Translations under genes and position numbers: made by a program
Source: Asanoa iriomotensis
GTDB lineage: Bacteria > Actinomycetota > Actinomycetes > Mycobacteriales > Micromonosporaceae
NCBI RefSeq assembly: GCF_016862515.1
Contig: NZ_BONC01000009.1
Coordinates: 1 to 64,000 of the forward strand
Reading direction: 5' to 3'
Length of the DNA stretch: 64,000 bases
Notes under the pieces: model-generated
Database searches by the model: none
The model's input: only the letters and a program-made list of their open reading frames with translations
What the model was told of the DNA's origin: nothing
In this document: piece after piece, positions 13,504-22,002 of the stretch
How the letters are laid out: every line of letters begins with the position of its first letter
Position numbering within the stretch: the first letter of the stretch is position 1

Positions 13504-15942
13504 ATGCCCCACACCCCCAGTGGGCGGTGGCTGAGGCGGCTACCAGTCGTCACCCTCGCCGCCGTCACCGCCGTGCTCCTCGTCAGCCCGGCGGCCGCCG
13601 CACCGGACGGAGCTTCGCCCGCCGAGACACCCGCCGCGCCGGTCGAGCTCGAGCGTCTCCCCGGCGAGGAGGCGAGCGTCGTCGAGGTGAAGGTCTCCGG
13701 CACCGCGGAGATGGACCGCCTCGTCGCCACCGGCGTCGACCTCGACCACCACGTCTCGCAGGTCCCGGACGGCATCGTGCTGCACGCCGTCGTCACCCCC
13801 AACGAGGTCGCCGGGCTCCAGGCCAACGGCTACCAGGTCGGCAACGTCCTGTTCGCCCCCGAGGACTCCGCGGAGCGGGTGGGCGAGCGCGAGGCGACGA
13901 TCGCCGCGCACATCGCCGAGAACCAGGCGTTCACGGCGGAACTGGTGGACGACCCCACCACCAAGGACATCAAAATCATCCGGGCCGACTACTACACCTC
14001 GGGGACCAACCAGGTCCTGTCGGTCGAGGCGAAGTGGGCACAGGGCCAGACCTCGACCAGCGCCCTGACCGTGCAGCGGGACAGCGGACCCGGCACGGCG
14101 ATGGGCTCGGGCGGCTCGCAGAACATCTCGCGGTTCGTGGACGCCGGGGTCTACCTGTACCACCGCGGTGCCTCCACGATCACCAGCCGGCCGGACCGGA
14201 TCCAGATCACCAGCCCGACCGGGGATGTGGCCAACGTCCAGGTGAAGGAGTGGCTGCCGATTTCGGAGGAGTCGCCCGAGGGTCCGGGTTACCAGAAGGA
14301 CTTCGTCAGCAGCTACCTGACCCCGACCGAGCTGTACGACCGGATCAAGGCGCTGGCGGCCGAGTTCCCGCAGCTTGCCGAGATCGTCGAGCTGCCGTAC
14401 AAGACGAACGGCTACCGCCGCAAGGCGCAGGTGGTGCTCGGCACCGCGAACGCCAGCCGGGTGGCGGTCGACTCGCGGGCCTGGGGCCACGAGGGCGGCA
14501 ACGACATCTCCGTCGAGCTCGCCAACCCGGGTGCCGCCGACCAGCCGCTGTCGGTGAGCCTGACCGGCAACGACATCAAGGTCAGCCTGGCGACCAACGC
14601 CAGCGGCGCGGTGACCAGCACCGCGGCCGAGGTCGTCGCGGCGCTCAACGCCAGCGCCGGCTCGCTGATCCAGGCGTACACCTACCGGGGCAACACCGGT
14701 GCGGGTGTGGTGGCCACCGCCGCCCGCACGGCGCTGACCGACGGACTGCGGGCGCCGGCCAGCGTTTCCCGCGATCCCCAGCCGGTGTACGCGATCCGGA
14801 TCGGTAAGACCCGGGACGGATCGAAGACCGGTGTCCTGGCGTACGCCCAGGAGCACGCACGTGAGTGGGTGCCGCCGCTGGTCACCATCGAGACCGCGGA
14901 GCGGCTGCTGCGCAACTACGCACATGACGGCAAGACCAAGCAGCTGCTGAACAACCTGGACATCTGGATCGCCCCGTCGATCAACCCGGACGGCGGCCAC
15001 TACTCGTTCTACGACTTCAACTCGCAGCGGAAGAACATGACCAACCACTGCCCGCTGACCGGGTCGGCGGACGCCCTCGGCCGCAACTCGTGGGGCGTGG
15101 ACAACAACCGCAACTACACCGAGTACAGCCTCTTCGACGGCTACTCCGGTGCTTCCGCGAGCTGCACAGGCGAGACGTACGCCGGGCCCAGCGAGCTGTC
15201 CGAGCCGGAGAGCAGGAACGTGGACTGGCTGGCGGCTCGGCCGAACATCAAGTTCTCGATGAACCTGCACTCGTCCGGCAACTACTTCATGTGGTCGCCG
15301 GGCGCGTACGCCACCCCGGGCCGGATCTCGGCACCGCGGCCGACCCTGGCCCAGGAGTCGTTCTTCTGGGGTGCCTCGTCCCGGATCCTGACCGCGATCA
15401 AGCGCCACCGCAACATGGCGGTGACGCCGGCCCGGACCGGCCCGATCTCCGACGTGCTCTACTCGGCGGCGGGGAACTCCGGCGACATGCTGTGGTACAA
15501 GTACGGCATCTACGCCTGGAACTTCGAGGTCGGCACCTCGTTCCAGCCCTCGTGGGACTCGGCGCACAACGAGACGATGGAGTTCTCCAACGGCCTCGTC
15601 GAGCTGCTGCGGGTGGCGCGTGACTACTCCACCGACTACCAGCGCCCGGAAAGCACCCTGGCGGTGACCCCGAGCGCGACGGAGGGCATGGTCAACGTCC
15701 AGTTCAACGTGACCGAGGCGGCCGCCGTCTTCTACACCATCGACGGCGGCACGCCCACCTACGCGTCCACGCTGTACGCCTCCGCGGGCATCCGCGAGGC
15801 CGGGGAGATCCTGACCCTGCCCGTCGGGACCAGGATCAACTGGTTCTCGGTGGACGCGGCCGGCAACGTGGAGAAGAACTACGTTCCGAACGGCACAGCG
15901 AAGAACTTCAACAAGGGCCAGGCGGTTCTGGCCACCGGATAG
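13504..15942 (+). CDS. Secreted M14 zinc carboxypeptidase with an inserted domain
   Basis: An 812-residue extracellular metallocarboxypeptidase. A signal peptide (about 1-33) is followed by a propeptide-like region (to about 250). The M14 domain begins near 255 (SSYLTPTELYDRIKALAAEFP). Zinc ligands are H451 and E454 in QEHAREW and H589 in NLHSSG; the catalytic Glu is E675 in FEVGTS. Between the first strand and the HxxE motif lies an extra domain (about 331-420: GGNDISVELANPG onward) not normally found in M14 enzymes. It resembles repeats of phage tail and surface proteins. The C-terminus (about 715-800) is a chitobiase-like beta-sandwich with YTIDGGTPTYAST. The start follows a long leader and the gene ends in a strong terminator. 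It probably digests extracellular peptides. Confidence 0.93.
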   Translation: MPHTPSGRWLRRLPVVTLAAVTAVLLVSPAAAAPDGASPAETPAAPVELERLPGEEASVVEVKVSGTAEMDRLVATGVDLDHHVSQVPDGIVLHAVVTPNEVAGLQANGYQVGNVLFAPEDSAERVGEREATIAAHIAENQAFTAELVDDPTTKDIKIIRADYYTSGTNQVLSVEAKWAQGQTSTSALTVQRDSGPGTAMGSGGSQNISRFVDAGVYLYHRGASTITSRPDRIQITSPTGDVANVQVKEWLPISEESPEGPGYQKDFVSSYLTPTELYDRIKALAAEFPQLAEIVELPYKTNGYRRKAQVVLGTANASRVAVDSRAWGHEGGNDISVELANPGAADQPLSVSLTGNDIKVSLATNASGAVTSTAAEVVAALNASAGSLIQAYTYRGNTGAGVVATAARTALTDGLRAPASVSRDPQPVYAIRIGKTRDGSKTGVLAYAQEHAREWVPPLVTIETAERLLRNYAHDGKTKQLLNNLDIWIAPSINPDGGHYSFYDFNSQRKNMTNHCPLTGSADALGRNSWGVDNNRNYTEYSLFDGYSGASASCTGETYAGPSELSEPESRNVDWLAARPNIKFSMNLHSSGNYFMWSPGAYATPGRISAPRPTLAQESFFWGASSRILTAIKRHRNMAVTPARTGPISDVLYSAAGNSGDMLWYKYGIYAWNFEVGTSFQPSWDSAHNETMEFSNGLVELLRVARDYSTDYQRPESTLAVTPSATEGMVNVQFNVTEAAAVFYTIDGGTPTYASTLYASAGIREAGEILTLPVGTRINWFSVDAAGNVEKNYVPNGTAKNFNKGQAVLATG

Positions 15943-15949
15943 TCACATC

Positions 15950-15982
15950 GCGGCCGCGGCACCTCGTCGGTGCCGCGGCCGC
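15950..15982. terminator. Terminator after the M14 peptidase gene
   Basis: Perfect 14-bp inverted repeat (GCGGCCGCGGCACC at 15950-15963, complement at 15969-15982) with a 5-nt loop, eight bases after the stop codon. Confidence 0.9.
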
Positions 15983-16021
15983 GCCTTCCGTTGTGCGGCC
16001 CCGGATGCGCCAAAGGCTGAC

Positions 16022-16225
16022 GCGGGAAGCCCGTACCCCAACGCCCAGTTCACCGAGAAGCTGCTCGGCAACGCGGTGCTGCTCACCCTCGACGGCTACG
16101 GGCACCCGAGCTACCAGGTGCCGAGCGCGTGCATGGACGCGGCCCGGGTGACCTTCCTGGTCGACCTGGTCACTCCCCCGCCCGGGACGGTCTGCCAGCC
16201 GGACGAGACCCCGTTCCCGCAGTAG
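16022..16225 (+). pseudogene. C-terminal remnant of a tripeptidyl-aminopeptidase-type hydrolase
   Basis: This open stretch without a start codon encodes about 67 residues ending in a stop at 16223-16225. It contains YPNAQ, LLGNAVLLTLDGYGHPSY (catalytic His region), then a Cys, FLVDLVTPPPGTVC and PFPQ. That is the characteristic TAP C-terminal domain that follows alpha/beta hydrolase cores in secreted actinobacterial peptidases. The catalytic Ser and Asp parts are absent. The left edge is abrupt, just after the peptidase terminator. The fragment overlaps the end of the ClC gene on the other strand, which extends into it. A deletion that removed most of a hydrolase gene is the simplest reading. 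Confidence 0.75.
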
Positions 16226-17528
16226 GCGGTCGCGACCACGGGGAGAGATTGGCGGCGGTGACCCAGGCGACGACGACCGCGACGATCACCACCGAGATGA
16301 GGTTGAGGGCCTCGGACTGCAGGAAGAGCAGCGTGAACAGGACGGCGGTGAGCGGCAGGCCACCGAGCATGACCACGGTCATCGCGCCGATGCCCATGCC
16401 GACGCCGGCGGTCAGCGGCAGGCCGGCCGCATGCGACAGGGCGAGACCACCGGCCGCTCCGATGAACATGCCGGGAAACGTCGGGCCGCCGCGGAAGCTG
16501 CTCAGCGACACGCTGTAGGCCAGGCTCTTGAACAGGACCAGCAGCACCAACTCGCCGACCGACCAGGCGCCGGCCAGTTGGATCAGGGTAGGCAGCGCAT
16601 TCTGGCCCGAGAACAGCACCTCTTCCGGGCCCTTGTCGGTGACCGCGGCGAAGAGGGCCGCGAATCCCCCGACGACCACGCCCGCGAGGGGGGTGGCCAG
16701 CAGCACGCGCCGCGTCACGTACGGCTGGATCTGGAAGGCGAGGCGGCGGATCGCGGTGCCGAGCACGCCGGCGGCCAGGCCGATGACGATGGCCCAGCCG
16801 AACTCGCCGACGGTCGGCGGTCCGAGTGCGGGGATGTTCGGCACCGCGAGCGAGAACGTGCCGAACCCGGTGACGTGATTGAGGCCCACGAAGATGAGCG
16901 CGCCGATGCCCGCGGCCAGCAGCCCGGGCGCCATCACCACGCTGACCATGCTCCCGCCGACGCCGGCCGCCTCCAGCAGCAGGAACGCGCCCGCGAGCGG
17001 GGAGATCAGCAGGGTCGAGATGGCGGCGAAGCTGCCGGCCGCGCCGATCAGCACCACTGCCTGGTGTGGCGTGTCGCGCTTGAGCAGCCGCACGATCAGC
17101 ACTGCCAGCCCCGAGCCGATGAGCACCAGCGGGCCCTCCGGGCCGAGGACCGCGCCGAAGGCCAGCGTGGCCAGCGACGCGCAGGCGACACTGGGCAGGT
17201 CGCGTGTGCTCAGCGGCGAGCCCGCCACGAAGCCCTCCGCCGGGTTGTGCCCTCCCGGTCCTGGCAGGTACCGCAGGCTGAGGCCGACCAGCAGGCCGCC
17301 TACCGCGACCATCGGGATCGGCCACCACACCGGGGTGCCGCTGAAACCCAGGTCGCGCGGCAGGTCGGTGAGGAAGAAGGTCTGTGCGTTGTTGACTGCC
17401 TTGAGGTAGAAGTACGCGACGATCGACACCGGGACGCCGATCGCCGCGCCCACAACCAACAGGGCCAGGTAGCCGCGGCTCCTGAGCATCTCCGTCGGGC
17501 TGGGCGAGGTCGACGATGGGCTACCCAC
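16170..17528 (-). CDS. ClC-family chloride channel/transporter
   Basis: A polytopic membrane protein of about 452 residues in the voltage-gated chloride channel (ClC) family, moving chloride and possibly protons. The GPEGP motif (about 133-137) carries the gating glutamate. The later GGPTFPGMFIGAAGG (about 350-364) matches the family's third signature. The first signature differs: where most ClC proteins have GSGIP, this one has PGPGGHNPAEG, so the serine that normally coordinates chloride is replaced. The start is uncertain: GTG at 17528 or ATG at 17489; neither has a good ribosome binding site. The C-terminal tail is polar and runs into an old hydrolase remnant on the other strand, perhaps extending the protein artificially. 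Confidence 0.85.
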   Translation of the reverse strand: MGSPSSTSPSPTEMLRSRGYLALLVVGAAIGVPVSIVAYFYLKAVNNAQTFFLTDLPRDLGFSGTPVWWPIPMVAVGGLLVGLSLRYLPGPGGHNPAEGFVAGSPLSTRDLPSVACASLATLAFGAVLGPEGPLVLIGSGLAVLIVRLLKRDTPHQAVVLIGAAGSFAAISTLLISPLAGAFLLLEAAGVGGSMVSVVMAPGLLAAGIGALIFVGLNHVTGFGTFSLAVPNIPALGPPTVGEFGWAIVIGLAAGVLGTAIRRLAFQIQPYVTRRVLLATPLAGVVVGGFAALFAAVTDKGPEEVLFSGQNALPTLIQLAGAWSVGELVLLVLFKSLAYSVSLSSFRGGPTFPGMFIGAAGGLALSHAAGLPLTAGVGMGIGAMTVVMLGGLPLTAVLFTLLFLQSEALNLISVVIVAVVVAWVTAANLSPWSRPPTAGTGSRPAGRPSRAGE

Positions 17529-17701
17529 GACGATCTTGTGCGTCGGCGTGCACACCCATCCGCGACTCCCTCCGGTTTCGTAAGCTGATCTTCCGTAGGT
17601 TCCGGCGCCCGCGGGCCGACATCGCGAAATTCGCCTGGCCCCGGCCACGAAAGGCTGAACCTCCGAGCGGTGCCCGGGCCGCAGCGGCCCGGGCACTCGC
17701 G

Positions 17702-19927
17702 TCAGCTCACGGCGCAGCGTCTGCCGTTGAGGGTGATGTTGGGTGGGATCGGGTTGGTCACGTTGTCGAAGCTGGCGTTGAAGCCCACCCCCGACAGCGT
17801 CGCTCCCGGCGCCAGGGTCGCGTTCCAGCTCGCGTTGCGGACCGTCGTGGTCGGGCCGCTCTGGCTGAACGTGCCGTTCCAACCCAGGGTCACGGCCTGT
17901 CCGTTGGCGAACTGCCACTGGACCGTCCAGCCGTTGACCGGCGCCCCGGTCAGGTTGGTGATGCCGAGCTCGACCTGGAAGTTGCCGGTCCACGACGTCG
18001 TGACGGCGTACGTGACGCGGCAGGTCGCCGCGGGCAGGTCGTCGTCGGGCACCAGGAAGACGTTCGGGTTGATGTCGGCGGCCGGCGTGTCGGTGTTGCG
18101 GGCGATCACCTGTGCGAGGGTGGTGTGGAAGTCGACGCCGAACTGGTCGCGGATCCAGGACAGGCCCAGGTCGTTGCCGTAGAAGAAGCGGTCGCCGTCG
18201 CGGAGGGCCTGGAACTGCCGGGTCCAGATGGCGCGTTGCAGCTCGCCGAACTCGCTGCCGGTCACGTGCGGCTCGGCGATCATGCCGACGAACGCGTCGA
18301 CGTTGTCCACGCTGCCGTAGACGGCCCGCAACCGGGCCGCGACCGTCGACCGGCGGACGCCGGAGGTCGAGCCGTCGGCCTCGCCGACCACGGTCGGGCT
18401 GCCGTTGATGTCGGCCGTACTCAGGAAGTCGAGGCTGTTGGGGTTGTCCACGCCCGTGCCGGACGGGAACGTGTCCGTGGACTCGCCGGTGATGGCCCGG
18501 AACGAGGTCTTGGGCGGCAACCCGTACGCCTGCCGCATCTGGTTGTAGCTCGGCATCCCGTGGTCGCGTGACCGTTCGATGTCGATCGCGCCGAGGTCGA
18601 CCACGCCGCGGAAGCAGGCCGGCAGCGTCGGACCGTCCAAACAGGTCGGATTGCCCGGCACCGGCACCTGGAAGAGCACGCTGCGGAGCTGGTTGTCGAT
18701 CATTTCGTCGTTGCGGTACTGCGACTCCGACAGGCTGGTCATCAGCGGACCGAGGCCGAGCGCGGGAAGCAGGCCCGGGTTGAAGAACCCGACGTTGAGC
18801 GGCACGGTGATGGCCACGTCGGCGCCGTCGACCTCGACCTCGAGCCCCTGCGCGCGGAACGCGTCGAGCTGTGCCGAGGTGTAGCGGGATGCCTGCGTCT
18901 CGGCGGTGAACTCGCCGTGGATCTGGCTGTGGGCGCGGTAGCCGACGGTCGCGAACTCGTTGGACAGCGTCGTGTCGGTCGACGGCTTGTATCCGGTGTA
19001 CGCGGGCAGGTTGACGCCCATCACCGGGAGGAACTCGTTGTAGGTGATGTACTGCTGCTCGGCGACGACGATCCGGCGGGCGATCTGGAACCGGTCCTCG
19101 GCGCTCAGCGACGCCGGCAGCGACCGCGCGATCCGGTTGTGCTCGCGGGCGAAGAGGGTGTGGGTGGCGGTCAATGCGACGTTCTCGTTGGCCCGCACGT
19201 CGCCGGCGGTGACGGCGGCGCCGGAGTTGCCGATCAGCCGGCCGTCGACGTCCATGGCCGGCGCGGCGGCCGCGTTGCCACGTGCGTCACGGCGCGGCAG
19301 GTAGTTGCCCGGCATCATCAGCGTCGCCGCGTTGTTGGCCATGTTGTTGTCGACCGGCCCGTCACGCAACCATTCGAGCCGTTGCGGTGTGCCGCCGTAG
19401 ACGGCCCAGGCGTCGATGTAGGAGCTGACCGTGTTGACCGCCTGGCGCGGGTTGGTGACCCCGGTGCCGGTGGCCGCCCGGTCGCGGGTGAACGGGATCC
19501 CGCCGGCCGTGTCGACGAACTGCTCCAGCGGATCGGCGGCGTTGAACGGGATCGGCGCCGACTCGGTGCCGCCGGCGGCGAGGCCGAAGGTGTGGTCGAG
19601 GAACTGGCCCCAGGTCCAGCCCCATTGGGTCACCCGGTGCTCGGAGAAGATGTTCTGGTGCGCGTCGTTGAAGACGCGGTTGCTCACGTACCGGCTGTTC
19701 GGCCCTGTCACCGGCTGCCCGCGCCCGTCGGCGTAGCGGGCCGCGGCCACCCGGGAGTAGCTGGTGCCCACCTGCCCCTGCGCCGGCCGGAACAGGTTGT
19801 TGCCGCTCCCGTCGAGGCTCTGCACCTCGAAACCCACCGCGGCGCGGGCGTCAGGCATCACCACCAACACCGCCGCGGTCGCGACAACAAGGGCGAGGAT
19901 CGACTGTGGTACGCGGGCTGTGGGCAT
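17702..19927 (-). CDS. Secreted animal-type heme peroxidase fused to a CBM2
   Basis: A 741-residue secreted protein. The signal peptide is about residues 1-29 (cut after DARA). The catalytic domain (about 35-620) belongs to the animal/peroxinectin heme peroxidase family: distal His H112 in WGQFLDHTF, the TLFAREHNRIA helix (about 257-267) and proximal His H333 in GYRAHSQIHG. These enzymes use hydrogen peroxide to oxidise halides or phenolics. The last 100 residues (about 642-741) form a carbohydrate-binding module of family 2, with the expected Trp residues (TSWTGNF, WTVQWQF, GWNGTFS, ASWNATL) and flanking Cys. The module should tether the peroxidase to cellulose or chitin. A TGGAGGAG site decides the ATG at 19927. 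It is monocistronic. Confidence 0.92.
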   Translation of the reverse strand: MPTARVPQSILALVVATAAVLVVMPDARAAVGFEVQSLDGSGNNLFRPAQGQVGTSYSRVAAARYADGRGQPVTGPNSRYVSNRVFNDAHQNIFSEHRVTQWGWTWGQFLDHTFGLAAGGTESAPIPFNAADPLEQFVDTAGGIPFTRDRAATGTGVTNPRQAVNTVSSYIDAWAVYGGTPQRLEWLRDGPVDNNMANNAATLMMPGNYLPRRDARGNAAAAPAMDVDGRLIGNSGAAVTAGDVRANENVALTATHTLFAREHNRIARSLPASLSAEDRFQIARRIVVAEQQYITYNEFLPVMGVNLPAYTGYKPSTDTTLSNEFATVGYRAHSQIHGEFTAETQASRYTSAQLDAFRAQGLEVEVDGADVAITVPLNVGFFNPGLLPALGLGPLMTSLSESQYRNDEMIDNQLRSVLFQVPVPGNPTCLDGPTLPACFRGVVDLGAIDIERSRDHGMPSYNQMRQAYGLPPKTSFRAITGESTDTFPSGTGVDNPNSLDFLSTADINGSPTVVGEADGSTSGVRRSTVAARLRAVYGSVDNVDAFVGMIAEPHVTGSEFGELQRAIWTRQFQALRDGDRFFYGNDLGLSWIRDQFGVDFHTTLAQVIARNTDTPAADINPNVFLVPDDDLPAATCRVTYAVTTSWTGNFQVELGITNLTGAPVNGWTVQWQFANGQAVTLGWNGTFSQSGPTTTVRNASWNATLAPGATLSGVGFNASFDNVTNPIPPNITLNGRRCAVS

Positions 19928-20210
19928 GGCTCCTCCATGCACTGGGTCATCAGAGATCCGATCATTGACCCGCTTCACTGCGAGTCAAGGCAGCATTTGG
20001 GCGCCAGTGTGCGCTGCGCAACGATGCACGTCAATAGGTAAGATGGGATGTTTGAAGGCGCAACTGTTGAACGTGCGCGCAACGGCGAATACCGCACGGA
20101 TACCGGTGAAGAGCGGCGAGTGCCGGATGGAGACCCGGTGAGGGTCCGTCCCCCGGAGAGTACGGAGAGACGACGCGGCCCCGCGTCTCTGGCTCAGGGG
20201 AGGTTTCGTA
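19928..20210. other. Intergenic region with RNA-like hairpins
   Basis: No protein-coding gene is visible here. On the plus strand there is a TAAGAT box (20039-20044), then a run of potential hairpins: GACCC-GGTGA-GGGTC near 20133-20148 and AGAGACG/CGTCTCT near 20167-20191. The hairpins precede a short open frame with a strong ribosome binding site. The region could be a small RNA or a leader, but it leads into a minus-strand gene end, so it has no target downstream. No match to a known RNA family could be made by eye. Confidence 0.3.
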
Positions 20211-20249
20211 ATGGCAGACAAGGCCCGCGGCTGGGACTGGTCCAAGTGA
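20211..20249 (+). CDS. Twelve-residue open frame with a strong ribosome binding site
   Basis: A GGGGAGG site eight bases upstream of an ATG introduces the short frame MADKARGWDWSK followed by TGA. It contains two Trp and is strongly polar. It ends four bases before the stop codon of the converging oxidoreductase gene. It might be a leader peptide, a microprotein or chance. No function is assigned. Confidence 0.2.
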   Translation: MADKARGWDWSK

Positions 20250-20252
20250 AGG

Positions 20253-21245
20253 TCATGAACGGTCCGCCGACGTCAGCACGAGGCGTCCGCGAAGGGTGCG
20301 GTCCTCCATACGCTGGTGGGCGATGGCCGCCTCGCGGAACGGGAGGACGTCGACGACGGTCTCCCCCAGACCCGCGGCGACCGCCGTCAACGCGGCGCGG
20401 AGGGCGGGTCGGATGTGCTGCGGATGGGTCGGCAGGAACGCGCCGGCGTTGAAGCCGGAGATGGTGACGCTGCCGAGCCAGAGCTGGTTGCTGTCGATCT
20501 GGTGGGTCCAGTCGTCGCTGGCGTTTCCGGCAGCGATCAGGCGACCACCCGGCCTCAGGAGAGACAGGCTCCGCGTGCGGAGCTGACCGCCGACCGGGTC
20601 GATCACGACGTCGAACTTCTCGTCCGCCAGCGCCGTGGACAGGTCGGCCGAGTCCACGATCTTGTCGTAGGGCAGCCGGGTGTCGGCGGCCGCCGCCAGC
20701 TTGCCCGTCCGCACCGTGCCCACCACGCGGGAGGCGCCGAGCTGCCTGGCGATGCCGGGAAAGGCGGCCGAGAAACCGCCGAGCGCGCCGTGCACGAGCA
20801 CGGATTCGCCCTCGGCGAGGTGCGCGACCTGGGTGAGCGCGACGTGCGCCATCGCCGCGTTCGGCACGACGGAGACCGCCAGGCCCGGCTCGATGCCGTA
20901 GCCCGCGGTCGAGACGACGAGAGCCGCAGGGGCGACGTAGACGGAGGCATAGCCGCCGGTGCCGGCCGCGGACATGGAGACCACGGGCTCGCCCGGCGTG
21001 AATCCGGTGACGCCCGCGCCGATCGCGCGCACCGTTCCGGCGACCTCGAGGCCCGGCACGTACGGCGGTTGCGGCATCCCGGGCTGGTCCTTGAACACGC
21101 CACGCCGCATCAGCACGTCGACCAGCCCGACAGCGGAATGAGTGACATCGATGGCGATCTCGCCCGGCCCGGGAACGGGGTCCGGGAGCTCGGTGACGGT
21201 CAGCACCGACGGGGCGCCGAAGGAGGTGGCTTGCACTGCCCGCAT
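20253..21245 (-). CDS. Zinc-independent quinone oxidoreductase (MDR family)
   Basis: A 330-residue NADPH-dependent oxidoreductase of the medium-chain dehydrogenase superfamily, quinone-oxidoreductase branch. The N-terminal catalytic domain begins MRAVQATSFGAPSVL and contains PGEIAIDVTHSAVGLVDVLMR. The Rossmann domain has VLVHGALGGFSAAFPGIARQ as its NADPH loop (about 140-159). The Cys and His zinc ligands of alcohol dehydrogenases are absent. Start chosen at 21245 because GAGGAG lies nine bases upstream. Divergent from a TetR repressor with two operators between them, it is almost certainly repressed by that protein and induced by a reactive electrophile or quinone. Confidence 0.9.
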   Translation of the reverse strand: MRAVQATSFGAPSVLTVTELPDPVPGPGEIAIDVTHSAVGLVDVLMRRGVFKDQPGMPQPPYVPGLEVAGTVRAIGAGVTGFTPGEPVVSMSAAGTGGYASVYVAPAALVVSTAGYGIEPGLAVSVVPNAAMAHVALTQVAHLAEGESVLVHGALGGFSAAFPGIARQLGASRVVGTVRTGKLAAAADTRLPYDKIVDSADLSTALADEKFDVVIDPVGGQLRTRSLSLLRPGGRLIAAGNASDDWTHQIDSNQLWLGSVTISGFNAGAFLPTHPQHIRPALRAALTAVAAGLGETVVDVLPFREAAIAHQRMEDRTLRGRLVLTSADRS

Positions 21246-21261
21246 CAGAATCATCTCCTCA

Positions 21262-21283
21262 TAACGCATCACATGATGCGCTA
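21262..21283. promoter_or_regulatory. TetR operator 1 (oxidoreductase side)
   Basis: The core CGCATCACATGATGCG (21265-21280) has 7-base arms around a 2-base centre and is flanked by TA on both sides. It lies just upstream of the oxidoreductase start. Confidence 0.75.
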
Positions 21284-21310
21284 ACTCGACCGTAGCACGG
21301 CCGAGCCCGA

Positions 21311-21332
21311 TAGCGCATCGCGCGATGCACTA
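21311..21332. promoter_or_regulatory. TetR operator 2 (regulator side)
   Basis: The core GCATCGCGCGATGC (21315-21328) is a perfect palindrome within a nearly symmetric 22-base site beginning TAGC and ending ACTA. It shares the GCATC half-site with operator 1 and precedes the regulator gene, implying autoregulation. Confidence 0.8.
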
Positions 21333-21342
21333 AACTGGGAGC

Positions 21343-21993
21343 ATGCGTGAGCGAGCGCGATCGCCCGAAGACAAGGCACAACGTGCCGAGGACCTGCTGG
21401 CCGCGGCCGAGGCCCTCGCCCTCGACCTTGGTGGTGTTCGGTTCGTCACGGTCGCGGCTGTCACCGACCGCGCGGGGCTGCACCGGACAGGTGCGCGGCG
21501 GTACTACGCGAACCGCGAGGAACTGCTGCTCGAACTGGCCGAGCGCGGGTGGGGGCAGTGGCGCGACGCCGTCAAGGCCGCCGTCGGCGATCGAGCCGGG
21601 CTCGGCCCCGAGCAGGTCGCGGTGGCGGTCGCCTCGACGCTCGCGTCGCTGTCGGTGTTCTGTGACCTGCTCTCCCACGCGGCGATGAGCCTCGAAGGCG
21701 ATGTCGACATCGAACGCGCCCGCAGGTACAAGACGAACGCCACCGCCGCCGCGACAGAGATCACGAACGTCCTGGCAGAGGCCAGTAGCATGACCGTCGA
21801 GCAGATCGAGGGTCTCATCGCGGTCGCGGTCACGCTCGCGGCCGGCCTCTGGCAGGTCTCCCACCCCACTCCCACCCTGGCGGCGCTCTACGAACAGATG
21901 CCGGCCTGGGGACATGCCGCGCTCGACTTCGAGCCGAGGCTCACGCTCCTGCTCCGCGCGACAGCCGTGGGACTCGTCGACATCACGGCTTGA
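21343..21993 (+). CDS. TetR-family repressor of the oxidoreductase gene
   Basis: A 216-residue TetR-type regulator. The N-terminal helix-turn-helix covers about residues 17-65, with FVTVAAVTDRAGLHRTGARRYYANREELLLELAERG as the recognition region (helix about 46-62). The rest is an all-helical ligand-binding domain. It begins 10 bases after operator 2 and is divergent from the quinone oxidoreductase gene with two matching palindromes between the pair. It probably represses both genes until a small hydrophobic or reactive ligand binds. The recognition helix (HRTGARRYYAN) is atypical compared with the usual G-x-L/F-Y-x-H-F pattern, which fits a regulator with its own operator sequence. Confidence 0.9.
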   Translation: MRERARSPEDKAQRAEDLLAAAEALALDLGGVRFVTVAAVTDRAGLHRTGARRYYANREELLLELAERGWGQWRDAVKAAVGDRAGLGPEQVAVAVASTLASLSVFCDLLSHAAMSLEGDVDIERARRYKTNATAAATEITNVLAEASSMTVEQIEGLIAVAVTLAAGLWQVSHPTPTLAALYEQMPAWGHAALDFEPRLTLLLRATAVGLVDITA

Positions 21994-22002
21994 CGTACGT
22001 CA

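Noticed and set aside
20060-20200. Possible group II intron fragment or known riboswitch
   Set aside because: A GTGCG start and several hairpins are reminiscent, but the domain V and catalytic-triad patterns could not be found, and no downstream gene exists.
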